A program made the position numbers and the translations under genes. From an uncultured Granulosicoccaceae bacterium (lineage in GTDB: Bacteria > Pseudomonadota > Gammaproteobacteria > Granulosicoccales > Granulosicoccaceae), in assembly GCA_937951345.1 (NCBI GenBank), contig CALFCF010000013.1:1-49429 (forward strand): a stretch of DNA of 49,429 nt. The letters run 5' to 3'. Shown here in pieces: positions 8,917 to 16,288 of this stretch (position 1 is the stretch's first letter; every line of letters begins with the position of its first letter). The notes beneath the pieces were generated by a model. It saw only the letters and a program-made list of their open reading frames with translations, searched no databases and was not told where the DNA came from.

Positions 8917-8943
8917 CTTAAAATATTTCGAATTGCGCACTTC
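8917..8943. repeat. 27-bp direct repeat, copy A
   Basis: Matches 9014-9040 at 26 of 27 positions. The second copy covers the last seven codons and stop of the DUF1989 gene. The single difference is synonymous in that frame (CAG versus CAA), so copy A can still be read on the minus strand as the same C-terminal residues and stop. It looks like a leftover 3-prime end of a duplicated gene. Confidence 0.8.
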
Positions 8944-9013
8944 GCGAATACATGAGCATTTTGAGCCGAATTTCCACGCAGCCCTGGCAACGCAGGCGAT
9001 AAATCAGAGTTTC

Positions 9014-9040
9014 CTTAAAATATTTCGAACTGCGCACTTC
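9014..9040. repeat. 27-bp direct repeat, copy B (3-prime end of DUF1989 gene)
   Basis: Partner of 8917-8943, starting 97 bp away. It includes the stop codon and final codons of the DUF1989 gene on the minus strand. The sequence between the two copies shows no further similarity that I can see. Confidence 0.8.
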
Positions 9041-9656
9041 TTGGTTTATTACCGCAAATAGCAGTAATGTCCTGCGGACAGGCCGATAGGCAAATCACCA
9101 GATTCATCATCGCGCGCATCACGATAAAATCACCTTTTCGAGTCACGGGTGCATTGGGTTTAATGGTGCCGTCGACCTCAACCGGCGTGTTCTGCCACAG
9201 ATTAAAAGGCGAGGGCAGCTCGACCGGTTTATAGCCTGCCATCACCATCGCTTCCCAGAAATTATCAGTGCAGTTGGCGTGATAGTCCTTGCAACCCAAC
9301 AACTCGTACCGATAGCGGTCACAGGCGGCCAGCAAGGTGTCATGCGTACCACTGGCAGAATCTTCGGTTATTTTGATTATGGGACGACGTCGGTTGGTCA
9401 CCATCACATCGCCTTTTCGCGGGATTATACTTTCCAGAAATACCCGGCAGTGCTCCATCGACATAAACTCTGTCATGTTGTCAGCATTTAATGCCCAGCA
9501 ATCAACCACCTGAGTACCGTGTGTATTAACAACACGAATATGCTGACCTTTTTTAACAAAGGCTGCCTTTGCCTTTCTTGCCGGAATGGTGACGGGCACT
9601 GCAGACTTTGATGAGCCTGAACGCTTAGCCGTTGTGCGCTTCTTCTGTACAGCCAC
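9015..9656 (-). CDS. DUF1989 (urea carboxylase-associated) family protein
   Basis: A 213-residue soluble protein with a Lys/Arg/Ser-rich N-terminal tail. The DUF1989 core follows: TIPARKAKAAFVKKGQHIRVVNTHGTQVVDCWAL, EFMSMEHCR, SGTHDTLLAACD, CKDYHANCTDNFWEAM and PSPFNLWQNTPV. These proteins are often annotated as urea carboxylase- or aminomethyltransferase-associated; the chemistry is not established. The conserved Cys and His suggest metal binding. The start is GTG with AAGGAG about 6 nt upstream, and only 30 bp separates it from the end of znuA, so it is likely the last gene of the zur-znu operon. No urea or amino-acid gene is nearby. Confidence 0.75.
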   Translation of the reverse strand: MAVQKKRTTAKRSGSSKSAVPVTIPARKAKAAFVKKGQHIRVVNTHGTQVVDCWALNADNMTEFMSMEHCRVFLESIIPRKGDVMVTNRRRPIIKITEDSASGTHDTLLAACDRYRYELLGCKDYHANCTDNFWEAMVMAGYKPVELPSPFNLWQNTPVEVDGTIKPNAPVTRKGDFIVMRAMMNLVICLSACPQDITAICGNKPRSAQFEIF

Positions 9657-9686
9657 TTTAAACTCCTTATTAACGATCAGAATTCA

Positions 9687-10787
9687 TTAATGTAGTTTTG
9701 CCTCTCCCAATGCGTTAACGATGGTGCTGGCATTGTGTCTCATCATATCAAGATAAGTCGCCGCCGGACCACTTTCAGCAGACAGCGCCCCCGGAAAAAG
9801 CTCACCACCGATAACAGCGCCGGTCTCATTGGCAACCTGCTGCATGAGTCTCTCGTCAGAGATGCTTTCAACAAACACGGCAGCAATATTTTCGACACGG
9901 ATTTGTTTGATCAATTCGGCGACATCACGTGCAGAAGGTTCACTTTCGGTGTTTACCCCTTGCGGCGCGACAAAATCCAATCCGTAGTCTCGAGCAAAAT
10001 ACTGAAACGCGTCATGTGATGTAACAACGGTACGGGCATCTGCCGGAAGTGAAGCTATCATCGTTTTGATTTCTTCATCCAGCATTTCTATTTCAGACAC
10101 ATAGCTGGCACGATTTTCATAAAAAGAAGCGGCGTGATGAGGTGCAATTTTCGCCAATGCTGCAGTGATGTTATCAACGTAAGTAATCGCGTTACGTAGA
10201 CTCTGCCATCCGTGCGGATCAAATTCACCGTGTGCATGATGATCTTCAGTATGCTCATCATCATGAGCATCACTGTTCCCATGGCCATGATCATCCTTGT
10301 GTTCATCATCGTGACCCTCACCATGCTCATGGTCGCCCTTGTGCTCATCAGCATGACCTTCGCTATGCTCGTCACCATGATCGTCCTCGTGATCTTCATC
10401 ATGATGGTCACTATGTTCATCACCATGTTCAAGAGTGATGAGCTTCATTCCATCAGTTGTTACAACCAGTTCGCCGTTAAACTGGGCCGCTTCAGCCAGG
10501 CGTTCTAACCAGCCTTCAAACAAAAGCCCATTAGTAAACATGATTTTGGCTTTAGCAACCGATTTCGCATCAGACGGATTAGGTTGAAATACGTGTGCAT
10601 CGCCATCACGCCCGACGAGGGTTGTTACATCCACATGATTACCACCAACACGTTCTACCATGTCACCGAGGATTGAAAAAGTGGCAACCACCGGAATGCG
10701 ATCTTGCGCTGTTGCCGAAAACGAGATAGCTGTGGTTGCAATTAGTACTGCGCTTACAAGTGCAAAAGGAATGCGGTGATGCTTCAT
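9687..10787 (-). CDS. znuA: Zinc ABC transporter, periplasmic substrate-binding protein ZnuA
   Basis: Captures zinc in the periplasm for the ZnuBC importer. A signal peptide ends at ATAQ near residue 28. The cluster A-I fold is visible: VVATFSILGDMVERVGG, then His65 (DAHVFQPNP) as first ligand, a very long His/Asp/Glu-rich loop at about residues 120-190, His192 (DPHGW) as second ligand, and VTSHDAFQYFARDYGL with the third. The acidic His loop contains near-repeats of a DEHxxxHxDEH pattern and is longer than the roughly 25-residue loop of E. coli ZnuA. Its repetitive codons also create spurious open frames on both strands. It is 52 bp after znuB on the minus strand. Confidence 0.93.
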   Translation of the reverse strand: MKHHRIPFALVSAVLIATTAISFSATAQDRIPVVATFSILGDMVERVGGNHVDVTTLVGRDGDAHVFQPNPSDAKSVAKAKIMFTNGLLFEGWLERLAEAAQFNGELVVTTDGMKLITLEHGDEHSDHHDEDHEDDHGDEHSEGHADEHKGDHEHGEGHDDEHKDDHGHGNSDAHDDEHTEDHHAHGEFDPHGWQSLRNAITYVDNITAALAKIAPHHAASFYENRASYVSEIEMLDEEIKTMIASLPADARTVVTSHDAFQYFARDYGLDFVAPQGVNTESEPSARDVAELIKQIRVENIAAVFVESISDERLMQQVANETGAVIGGELFPGALSAESGPAATYLDMMRHNASTIVNALGEAKLH

Positions 10788-10839
10788 GATTTAAAAGAGT
10801 TTGTTAGTAACGATTTTGCAGTGGTGTTGGGTCCGGGAA

Positions 10840-11709
10840 TCAGATATTTATCGCGCGACGTCCAGCTCGTAGCGCATACACGATACCGCCCTGCGTACCA
10901 AGGATTACCGAGAAAGAATAGAAAACACCGGCGACAAGGATGATCGCAGGGCCGGAAGGCAAACTAAAATAGTAGGAAAGCAGCAAACCAGTGAAGCTGG
11001 ACAACAATGCTATCGCGGCTGCCAGCACTATCAATCCACCAATTCTGACGGTCCAGAATTTTGCCGCCGCGCCAGGCAAAATCATAATACCCACAGCCAT
11101 CAATGTGCCCAGAGCATGGAAGCCGCCAACCAGATTCATGACCACAAGTGTCATAAAAATAAAATGTGTTAATGCACTCAAGCGGCTCACCGACCGCAGA
11201 AACTGAGAATCGGCACATTCAAGCACTAGCGGTCGGAAAAATACCGCCAATACAAAAAACGTCACTGATGCGATACAACAAAGCAGCGTTAACGCCGCAT
11301 CATCAAGCGCGAGCACCGAACCGAAAAGCACATGCATTAGATCAACATTGCTGCCGCGAGTGGAAATAATCAGAACGCCCAACGATAGGGATATCAGGTA
11401 AAAGGCAGCCAGACTCGCATCTTCACGTAAAGTTGTTACGCGGGTAACAAAGCCGGATAGCAGGGCGACCGACATACCTGCGATTAAGCCACCAACGGTC
11501 ATCGCCCCGAGAGACAGACCGGCAACCAGGTAACCAATGGCGGCTCCCGGCAAAATGGCATGCGCCATAGCGTCCCCGGTCAGACTCATGCGGCGTAGCA
11601 TCAGGAAAACGCCTAACGGTGTCGCTCCTACCGAAACGGCGACACAACCAAGCAGCGCCCGTCGCATGAAACCGAATTCAGCAAACGGTGAAAACAGTAG
11701 CTCGAACAT
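10840..11709 (-). CDS. znuB: Zinc ABC transporter, membrane permease ZnuB
   Basis: A 289-residue integral membrane protein of the ABC-3 family that forms the channel for zinc (or manganese). About eight hydrophobic segments are visible. MSLTGDAMAHAILPGAAIGYL near residue 40 and the late ALGTLMAVGIMILPGAAA block are typical of this family. Its ATG overlaps the stop of znuC in ATGA, which suggests translational coupling. The order znuC-znuB-znuA behind zur supports zinc over manganese. Confidence 0.92.
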   Translation of the reverse strand: MFELLFSPFAEFGFMRRALLGCVAVSVGATPLGVFLMLRRMSLTGDAMAHAILPGAAIGYLVAGLSLGAMTVGGLIAGMSVALLSGFVTRVTTLREDASLAAFYLISLSLGVLIISTRGSNVDLMHVLFGSVLALDDAALTLLCCIASVTFFVLAVFFRPLVLECADSQFLRSVSRLSALTHFIFMTLVVMNLVGGFHALGTLMAVGIMILPGAAAKFWTVRIGGLIVLAAAIALLSSFTGLLLSYYFSLPSGPAIILVAGVFYSFSVILGTQGGIVYALRAGRRAINI

Positions 11710-12452
11710 CAGGCCGAATGTCGATCACAGGAATGGGGAGGGCCGCCACAGGCCTCGCACATTTGGCGCGCACGGAATTGATTTTCCGCAGTGAGTACTT
11801 GCTCGGTTGGTCCGTGAGCAACCAGCTCTCGAGCCAGAAGAAGCGTATCCGGAAAATGCGAACGAACGGCATCCAGATCGTGCAGAACGGCAAGCACTGT
11901 GCGACCTTCTCCATGCCAGCGTTTTATTACTTCAATCAAATCAGACATGGTACTGGCGTCGATAGCATTGAAGGGTTCGTCAAGAAGTACCAATGGCGAA
12001 TCCTGCAACAACAAACGCGCAAACAACGCCCGTTGCACCTGACCACCGGACAGTGTGCCGATTGCGCGCTTCTCAAATCCTTCCAAGCCAACATGAGTCA
12101 GCGCTTCGGCTATGCGTCCGTAATGCGTTCGACCAATTCCGCCAAAAGCACCGACCTCACGCCACAATCCCATGGCAACCAACTCCTGTACTGAAATGGG
12201 GAATGAGCGATCGATCGCTGCGGTCTGCGGTAAATAAGCAATATCCTTATTTTCAGTATTGCCAAATGCCATACGACCGGATAAAGGCGGCAGCGACCCG
12301 GTCATGCCTTTAAGTAGCGTCGACTTGCCAGCACCGTTCGGTCCAACGACGGCCGTTAAACTTCCCTGGCTGATGGTCGTATCGAGCCCCATCACAGCGG
12401 GGTTGCGGTTATAACCAAGTGAATAATCTTCAAAAGCTATCGCGTAACTCAT
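11709..12452 (-). CDS. znuC: Zinc ABC transporter, ATPase ZnuC
   Basis: ATP-binding subunit of the zinc importer, 247 residues from the start I chose (MSYAIAFEDYSLGY). The Walker A is GPNGAGKSTLL, the Q-loop is in AYLPQ, the signature is LSGGQVQRALFARLL, Walker B is LVLLDEPFNAID and the switch His is in AVLHDLDAV. The C-terminus has a Cys/His cluster (CEACGGPPHSCDRH) that could bind zinc. The frame is open back to 12620 but that part overlaps zur and has no conserved residues, so the later ATG is preferred. A gap of 127 bp separates it from zur. Confidence 0.9.
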   Translation of the reverse strand: MSYAIAFEDYSLGYNRNPAVMGLDTTISQGSLTAVVGPNGAGKSTLLKGMTGSLPPLSGRMAFGNTENKDIAYLPQTAAIDRSFPISVQELVAMGLWREVGAFGGIGRTHYGRIAEALTHVGLEGFEKRAIGTLSGGQVQRALFARLLLQDSPLVLLDEPFNAIDASTMSDLIEVIKRWHGEGRTVLAVLHDLDAVRSHFPDTLLLARELVAHGPTEQVLTAENQFRARQMCEACGGPPHSCDRHSA

Positions 12453-12579
12453 AAACCACCCGGCGTGGCTGTTGCCCAGAAAAATAACAGCCAAAGGCAC
12501 ACAGTCAGCAAAGCTGCAATAACCAGACGACGGCCTGCGCCCCAGGTGACGAGTCCTATTGAAGGAGAGCGAAACCAGC

Positions 12580-12984
12580 TCACAGGGCTGCTCCATCTCG
12601 ACAGACGACACAGCGACCATGGAGCTCGATGACCTGGCGTGTCAAAGCGAATCCGGCGGCTCCCGCTACATCTGACAACGCTTCAAGTATCTGTGGTGCC
12701 ATAGTTTCCTCAACCGCACCGCAGTCATCACAAACTGACAGAACAGGGGTTTGGCGATGCTTCTTGCTGCGGCAAGCGATGTAAGCGTTCATGGATTCAA
12801 GACGGTGTACCAACCCTTTCTCGGCCAAGGCAGTCAGCGCCCGATAAACCGTCGGTGGTGCCACTTTCGGGTTCACTTGGCGCAGTTCTCCCAGCACGTC
12901 GTAGGCTGATAATGAGCCACTACTACCCCTCAGAACTTCCAGCACTTTCTGATGCCAATCCACTGTTCGTTTTTCTTTGCTCAC
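12580..12984 (-). CDS. zur: Fur-family zinc uptake regulator Zur
   Basis: Zinc-sensing repressor, 134 residues. A winged-helix domain occupies about 10-70 (PTVYRALTALAEKGLVHRLES), followed by a dimerisation domain with the structural zinc Cys pairs Cys85-x2-Cys88 and Cys125-x2-Cys128. Cys71 and His122 could contribute to the sensory site. The start codon is GTG. It is the first gene of zur-znuC-znuB-znuA-DUF1989, and the palindrome just upstream overlaps its likely promoter, so it is probably autoregulated and represses the transporter when zinc is plentiful. Genomic context, not a residue, separates it from Fur. Confidence 0.9.
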   Translation of the reverse strand: MSKEKRTVDWHQKVLEVLRGSSGSLSAYDVLGELRQVNPKVAPPTVYRALTALAEKGLVHRLESMNAYIACRSKKHRQTPVLSVCDDCGAVEETMAPQILEALSDVAGAAGFALTRQVIELHGRCVVCRDGAAL

Positions 12985-13003
12985 GCAGAATCCGGACTTT
13001 ATG

Positions 13004-13025
13004 GTGTTATGTTATAACATATCAT
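13004..13025. promoter_or_regulatory. Candidate Zur operator
   Basis: Contains the perfect 12-bp palindrome ATGTTATAACAT at 13009-13020, about 25 bp upstream of the zur start. It resembles the core of known gammaproteobacterial Zur boxes (GTTATA-TATAAC type) and overlaps a TATAAC that could serve as the -10 element of the zur operon. This would give zinc-dependent repression of all five genes. Confidence 0.75.
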
Positions 13026-13250
13026 CTCAGATTAGACACACTGACGCAATTGCACGTAATTGGATATTGCAGGAAGTGACTGCATTGAGTGTTGCAACAC
13101 CCCGGCAGAAGCGTTGAAGTTACTGCAATTTAGACGTGATCTGATCAGCAGCCGCTCACAGGGGCCACATTTTTTCTTGCTGAATGCGGTTTCCAAAGGG
13201 ATTCCAGCGAATTCACCACCGCAGGTGCAACAGTCTATGCACCCACTTGT

Positions 13251-14117
13251 TTAGAGCTGACGGTAAAAAATCAGAAAACTCCCTCCCAGCGCCAAACACA
13301 ATCCGATAATGGCAGAAACTGTCCAGATATAGGATTCGGCCACTGTTGATACCAGCATCGCGACTATCGGAAACAACACGGTTGCATAGCTTGCTCTTGC
13401 CGGGCCGACGCGTTTTAGCAATGACAGATAAGTGATAAATGCCAGCAGTGAAGAGACTACCGCCAGGTAGACAACGCCACCCCAGAACAATCCGGATGGT
13501 GGTATCACCCATGTCTCACGCGTTACCAGGCAGAGCAGGGTGAGTATCAACGCCCCCCAAGCCATCCCTTGACCAATAATATTGGGCAACGAATAGGTTT
13601 TAGCCAGCCGCATGGAAATTAAATTGCCGAGTGAAAATAGATAAGTGCCTGCAAGAGGTAACGCAATCGCCCACCAGTCGACTGATGTGGCGGACACATC
13701 GTGTATCTCCGGTCGCAATAGTAAATACAGGCCGATTGTCCCCATTACACCGGCGAGCAGTACATGCGCTTCGAACGCTGAGCGCAAAAACAGTCGCGCA
13801 TTGATCGCACCGAAAATTGCAGCGGTTGAAAAGATAACCGCTAACAGCCCGGAGGTCAGGTAATTGGCGGCTATATAAAAGCTTAGAAAATTCATCGAGA
13901 ACAAACAGAACCCCAGCAAAGCCAGCCAGACTTGATCCTGCCATGCAATAGAACGCCATTTACGAGTAACGACTAAACCTGCACACATCAACACCGCTGC
14001 CAGAATCGCCCGGTAGGTTAACGACAGGAGCGCTGACGCATCTGCAACCTGCAGAACCATTGCATACCAGGAAAACCCCCAGGAGAGTACAACAACAAAT
14101 AGTAATAGAATGGGCAT
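13251..14117 (-). CDS. EamA/DMT family permease
   Basis: A 288-residue membrane protein with about ten hydrophobic segments and the two-repeat EamA layout: VLSWGFSWYAMVLQ and LTYRAILAAVLM in the first half, FWGGVVYLAVVSSLLAFITYLSLLKRVGPARASYATVLFPIVAML in the second. Members export metabolites or drugs; the substrate is not predictable. It follows emrA by 36 bp on the same strand and is probably co-transcribed with marR-emrA. About 165 bp downstream of it, up to the zur operator, show nothing definite. Confidence 0.85.
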   Translation of the reverse strand: MPILLLFVVVLSWGFSWYAMVLQVADASALLSLTYRAILAAVLMCAGLVVTRKWRSIAWQDQVWLALLGFCLFSMNFLSFYIAANYLTSGLLAVIFSTAAIFGAINARLFLRSAFEAHVLLAGVMGTIGLYLLLRPEIHDVSATSVDWWAIALPLAGTYLFSLGNLISMRLAKTYSLPNIIGQGMAWGALILTLLCLVTRETWVIPPSGLFWGGVVYLAVVSSLLAFITYLSLLKRVGPARASYATVLFPIVAMLVSTVAESYIWTVSAIIGLCLALGGSFLIFYRQL

Positions 14118-14153
14118 CTGCGCTTAGCTGAAAACTACAAAAGGCGCAGGATC

Positions 14154-15692
14154 TTAGTCAGTCAGTATAAGATCCTGTAGATCACCCACTTGATACACTA
14201 CAGGGTTGCGTATTTGTGCAACACTCTCTGGATGTAAGCTATTTAACTGCGCGGAAAGCTCATCAGCTTGTGCGCGTGAATCAAATAATCCGGTCGCCAG
14301 TCCGAATTCCCCATCACCATTTTGTTTATCCTGCAGCCGATACACCATAACGGCGTTGTCCAACGGCAACTGACTCATCACTTCACCCAGCGAACCAATA
14401 TCGTTAGTGCGTAACAATTCAACTGTGTAAACGTCCGGGTTTTGCTCGTTGATTTCAGCCACAGCCGTGCCTGTAAGCGTTAGATCAGGATAAGCTGGCG
14501 CCACTTTCTGTAGCGTTTTTTGCTCGAATACGCGCACCGGCTTTTTGTCACTATCCGTTATTTCGCTGATGGAGTCTGCACTCGCGTCTGTCGGTCGAAA
14601 GTTACGCAGCCAGGAAAGAATTTCACGTTGATGCTCTGTATCTATCTGTACCGTGACAGTCATTCCTGCACGCAACACAGGCGCATTTTCCGGTGAATGT
14701 ACCTGCAGACTGACCGGAACCCGTTGTACTACCTTGACCCAGTTACCGGTGGCATTTTGCGGTGGCAGGAGAGTGAACTGCGCGCCCGTTGCTGGCGCAA
14801 TACTTGATACTATTGCCTGCCATTCAACACCAGGGTAGGCGTCGACTTCTAACGTGGCTTTCTGCCCTTCCTTGACGTGCGTTAGCTGCGTTTCTTTAAG
14901 ATTTGCCTCCACCCATACCCGAGCGCTCTCAATGAGTGTAAACGCCGGATTACCGGCCTCCAGAAACTCACCTGATTGAAGTTGTAAATTACTGACCACT
15001 CCGTTTGCCGGTGCCAGGACAGTGGTTTTTGCAAGCTGCGACTGCGCCATCTCATTGGCGACTCGGGCCTGCAGATACAACGGATGATCTTCAACCGGCA
15101 TATCAGGATCACCATTGAAGCTGATCAGTGTTTTTTGTATACGCTCGTTAAGTACAACAACACGTTGCTGCGCGGCTCTTAGCTCGAACAACGCTTCATC
15201 ATGTTCCTGACCACCACCCAGGCCCTGACTTTTGAGCTTCTTTTGGCGCTCAAACTCCTGGCGCAAGAACCGCACACGGGCATTTGCCTCATCGGCACTG
15301 ACTAGTGCTTCGCGGTGCTCGGCACGCAGTGACTCGATTTCCGCACGAACCACTGCCTTCTGAGCTTCTGTCTGCATGACATCCAACTGCATGGATTCTG
15401 AATCCAGCCTAAACAGCACGGCACCCTTTTTTACAAGCTGATTATCCGTAACATGAACTTCGACTACGCGGCCACTCACATCCGAACTGACAGCGATGAT
15501 ATTGGATTTCACGTAGGCGTTTTCAGTCGATACATAACGTCCGCCGTGTAAATAGAACGCGAAAGCTATAACAAATACCACGATCGGCAGCAAAAACAGC
15601 AATGCCCGCAATTTGCTATTTTGCTTTGGGGCAGCGTTCACATGAGCCTCATCATGCGCTGATTCAACGGCGCTATCATGGTCAACACTCAT
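14154..15692 (-). CDS. emrA: EmrA-type membrane fusion protein with SPOR-like C-terminal tail
   Basis: Periplasmic adaptor of a tripartite multidrug exporter, 512 residues. One membrane helix at about 28-48 anchors it. The HlyD layout follows: a first lipoyl half (SSDVSGRVVEVHVTDNQLVKKG), a coiled-coil hairpin at about 100-200, the second lipoyl half (VLAPANGVVSNLQLQSGEFLEAG) and the beta-barrel to about residue 355. Typical EmrA ends near 390. Here about 120 residues follow; residues about 420-505 (VYTVELLRTND, then AVMVYRLQDK, then FGLATGLFDSRAQADELSAQLNSL) have the two-repeat pattern of SPOR domains, which bind denuded peptidoglycan. Its ATG overlaps the marR stop. Confidence 0.88.
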   Translation of the reverse strand: MSVDHDSAVESAHDEAHVNAAPKQNSKLRALLFLLPIVVFVIAFAFYLHGGRYVSTENAYVKSNIIAVSSDVSGRVVEVHVTDNQLVKKGAVLFRLDSESMQLDVMQTEAQKAVVRAEIESLRAEHREALVSADEANARVRFLRQEFERQKKLKSQGLGGGQEHDEALFELRAAQQRVVVLNERIQKTLISFNGDPDMPVEDHPLYLQARVANEMAQSQLAKTTVLAPANGVVSNLQLQSGEFLEAGNPAFTLIESARVWVEANLKETQLTHVKEGQKATLEVDAYPGVEWQAIVSSIAPATGAQFTLLPPQNATGNWVKVVQRVPVSLQVHSPENAPVLRAGMTVTVQIDTEHQREILSWLRNFRPTDASADSISEITDSDKKPVRVFEQKTLQKVAPAYPDLTLTGTAVAEINEQNPDVYTVELLRTNDIGSLGEVMSQLPLDNAVMVYRLQDKQNGDGEFGLATGLFDSRAQADELSAQLNSLHPESVAQIRNPVVYQVGDLQDLILTD

Positions 15693-16201
15693 GACATCAC
15701 TTCGACTTCATCGCCACGCATACGTGCATGCTCGAGTGCGGCGAGTTCTTCAATGTCGAGTGACTGCAGATTGGCCTTAATAAGCAGTAGCGTGTCAACA
15801 AACTGTTCACGCTCCGCTGCAGGGATGCCGGCAAGTGCTTCAGCACGAACGTCAGCCGCATGGCGTCGCATAGCAGCGACCACAGGTGTAACTTCAGCCG
15901 TTAGATAAATTCGTTTCACCCGCCTGTCGGACACATCAGATTTTCGATGTACCCAACCTTTGGATTCCAACCGATCCAGCAATCGCCCGAGGCTGGGTTT
16001 TTCAATCTCCATAAGGTCCGCTAATGCAGTCTGTGTTTGACCGTCTTCGCGAAACAGATGGGTCAGCACCCACCACTGCGAACGAGTCAAACCAAGATCA
16101 CGTACACGGCGATCGAACTCGGTGCGCATCAGACGGGCGACGTCGTGAAGAATCAGGCCGAAATTGCGATCCAATCGCTCTTTGAGGATCTTGTCGGGCA
16201 T
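15689..16201 (-). CDS. MarR family transcriptional regulator
   Basis: A 170-residue winged-helix repressor. The DNA-binding part is at about 45-105: LTRSQWWVLTHLF, TQTALADLMEIEKPSLGRLLDRLESKGWV and the wing SDVSDRRVKRIYLT. Helices at both ends form the dimer. The ATG at 16201 is preferred; a TTG two codons earlier is possible. Its stop overlaps the emrA ATG by 4 bp, and emrB is divergent, so it very likely controls both arms of the exporter from the 87-bp shared region, with ligand binding releasing repression. Confidence 0.9.
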   Translation of the reverse strand: MPDKILKERLDRNFGLILHDVARLMRTEFDRRVRDLGLTRSQWWVLTHLFREDGQTQTALADLMEIEKPSLGRLLDRLESKGWVHRKSDVSDRRVKRIYLTAEVTPVVAAMRRHAADVRAEALAGIPAAEREQFVDTLLLIKANLQSLDIEELAALEHARMRGDEVEVMS

Positions 16202-16212
16202 TTCCAAATTTA

Positions 16213-16262
16213 GTTATCTAAGCAATAATAAGCCATAATAATATTACTCAGGCAATTAAATC
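16213..16262. promoter_or_regulatory. Divergent marR/emrB control region
   Basis: The AT-rich gap between marR and emrB has two imperfect direct copies of TTAyyyArGCAATwAw, at 16213-16228 and near 16245-16260, spaced about three helical turns. They could be half-sites for the MarR regulator or overlap the two promoters. No perfect palindrome is present, so this is tentative. Confidence 0.35.
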
Positions 16263-16288
16263 CAGCCCTTTCGACACAACAGGTTCAC

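Noticed and set aside
10088-10508. Several long frames inside znuA on both strands, rich in Met and His
   Set aside because: They are shadows of the repetitive His/Asp codons of the ZnuA loop.
853-13049. Short similarity CACACTGACGCAA-type at 853-869 and 13033-13049
   Set aside because: 16 of 17 bases match, but in a 49-kb window with no shared context this is not distinguishable from chance.
13060-13254. 64-codon frame next to the Zur operator, with a CIECC motif
   Set aside because: It starts at TTG, has no ribosome site and resembles no family I know. A divergent Zur-controlled small protein is possible but unsupported.
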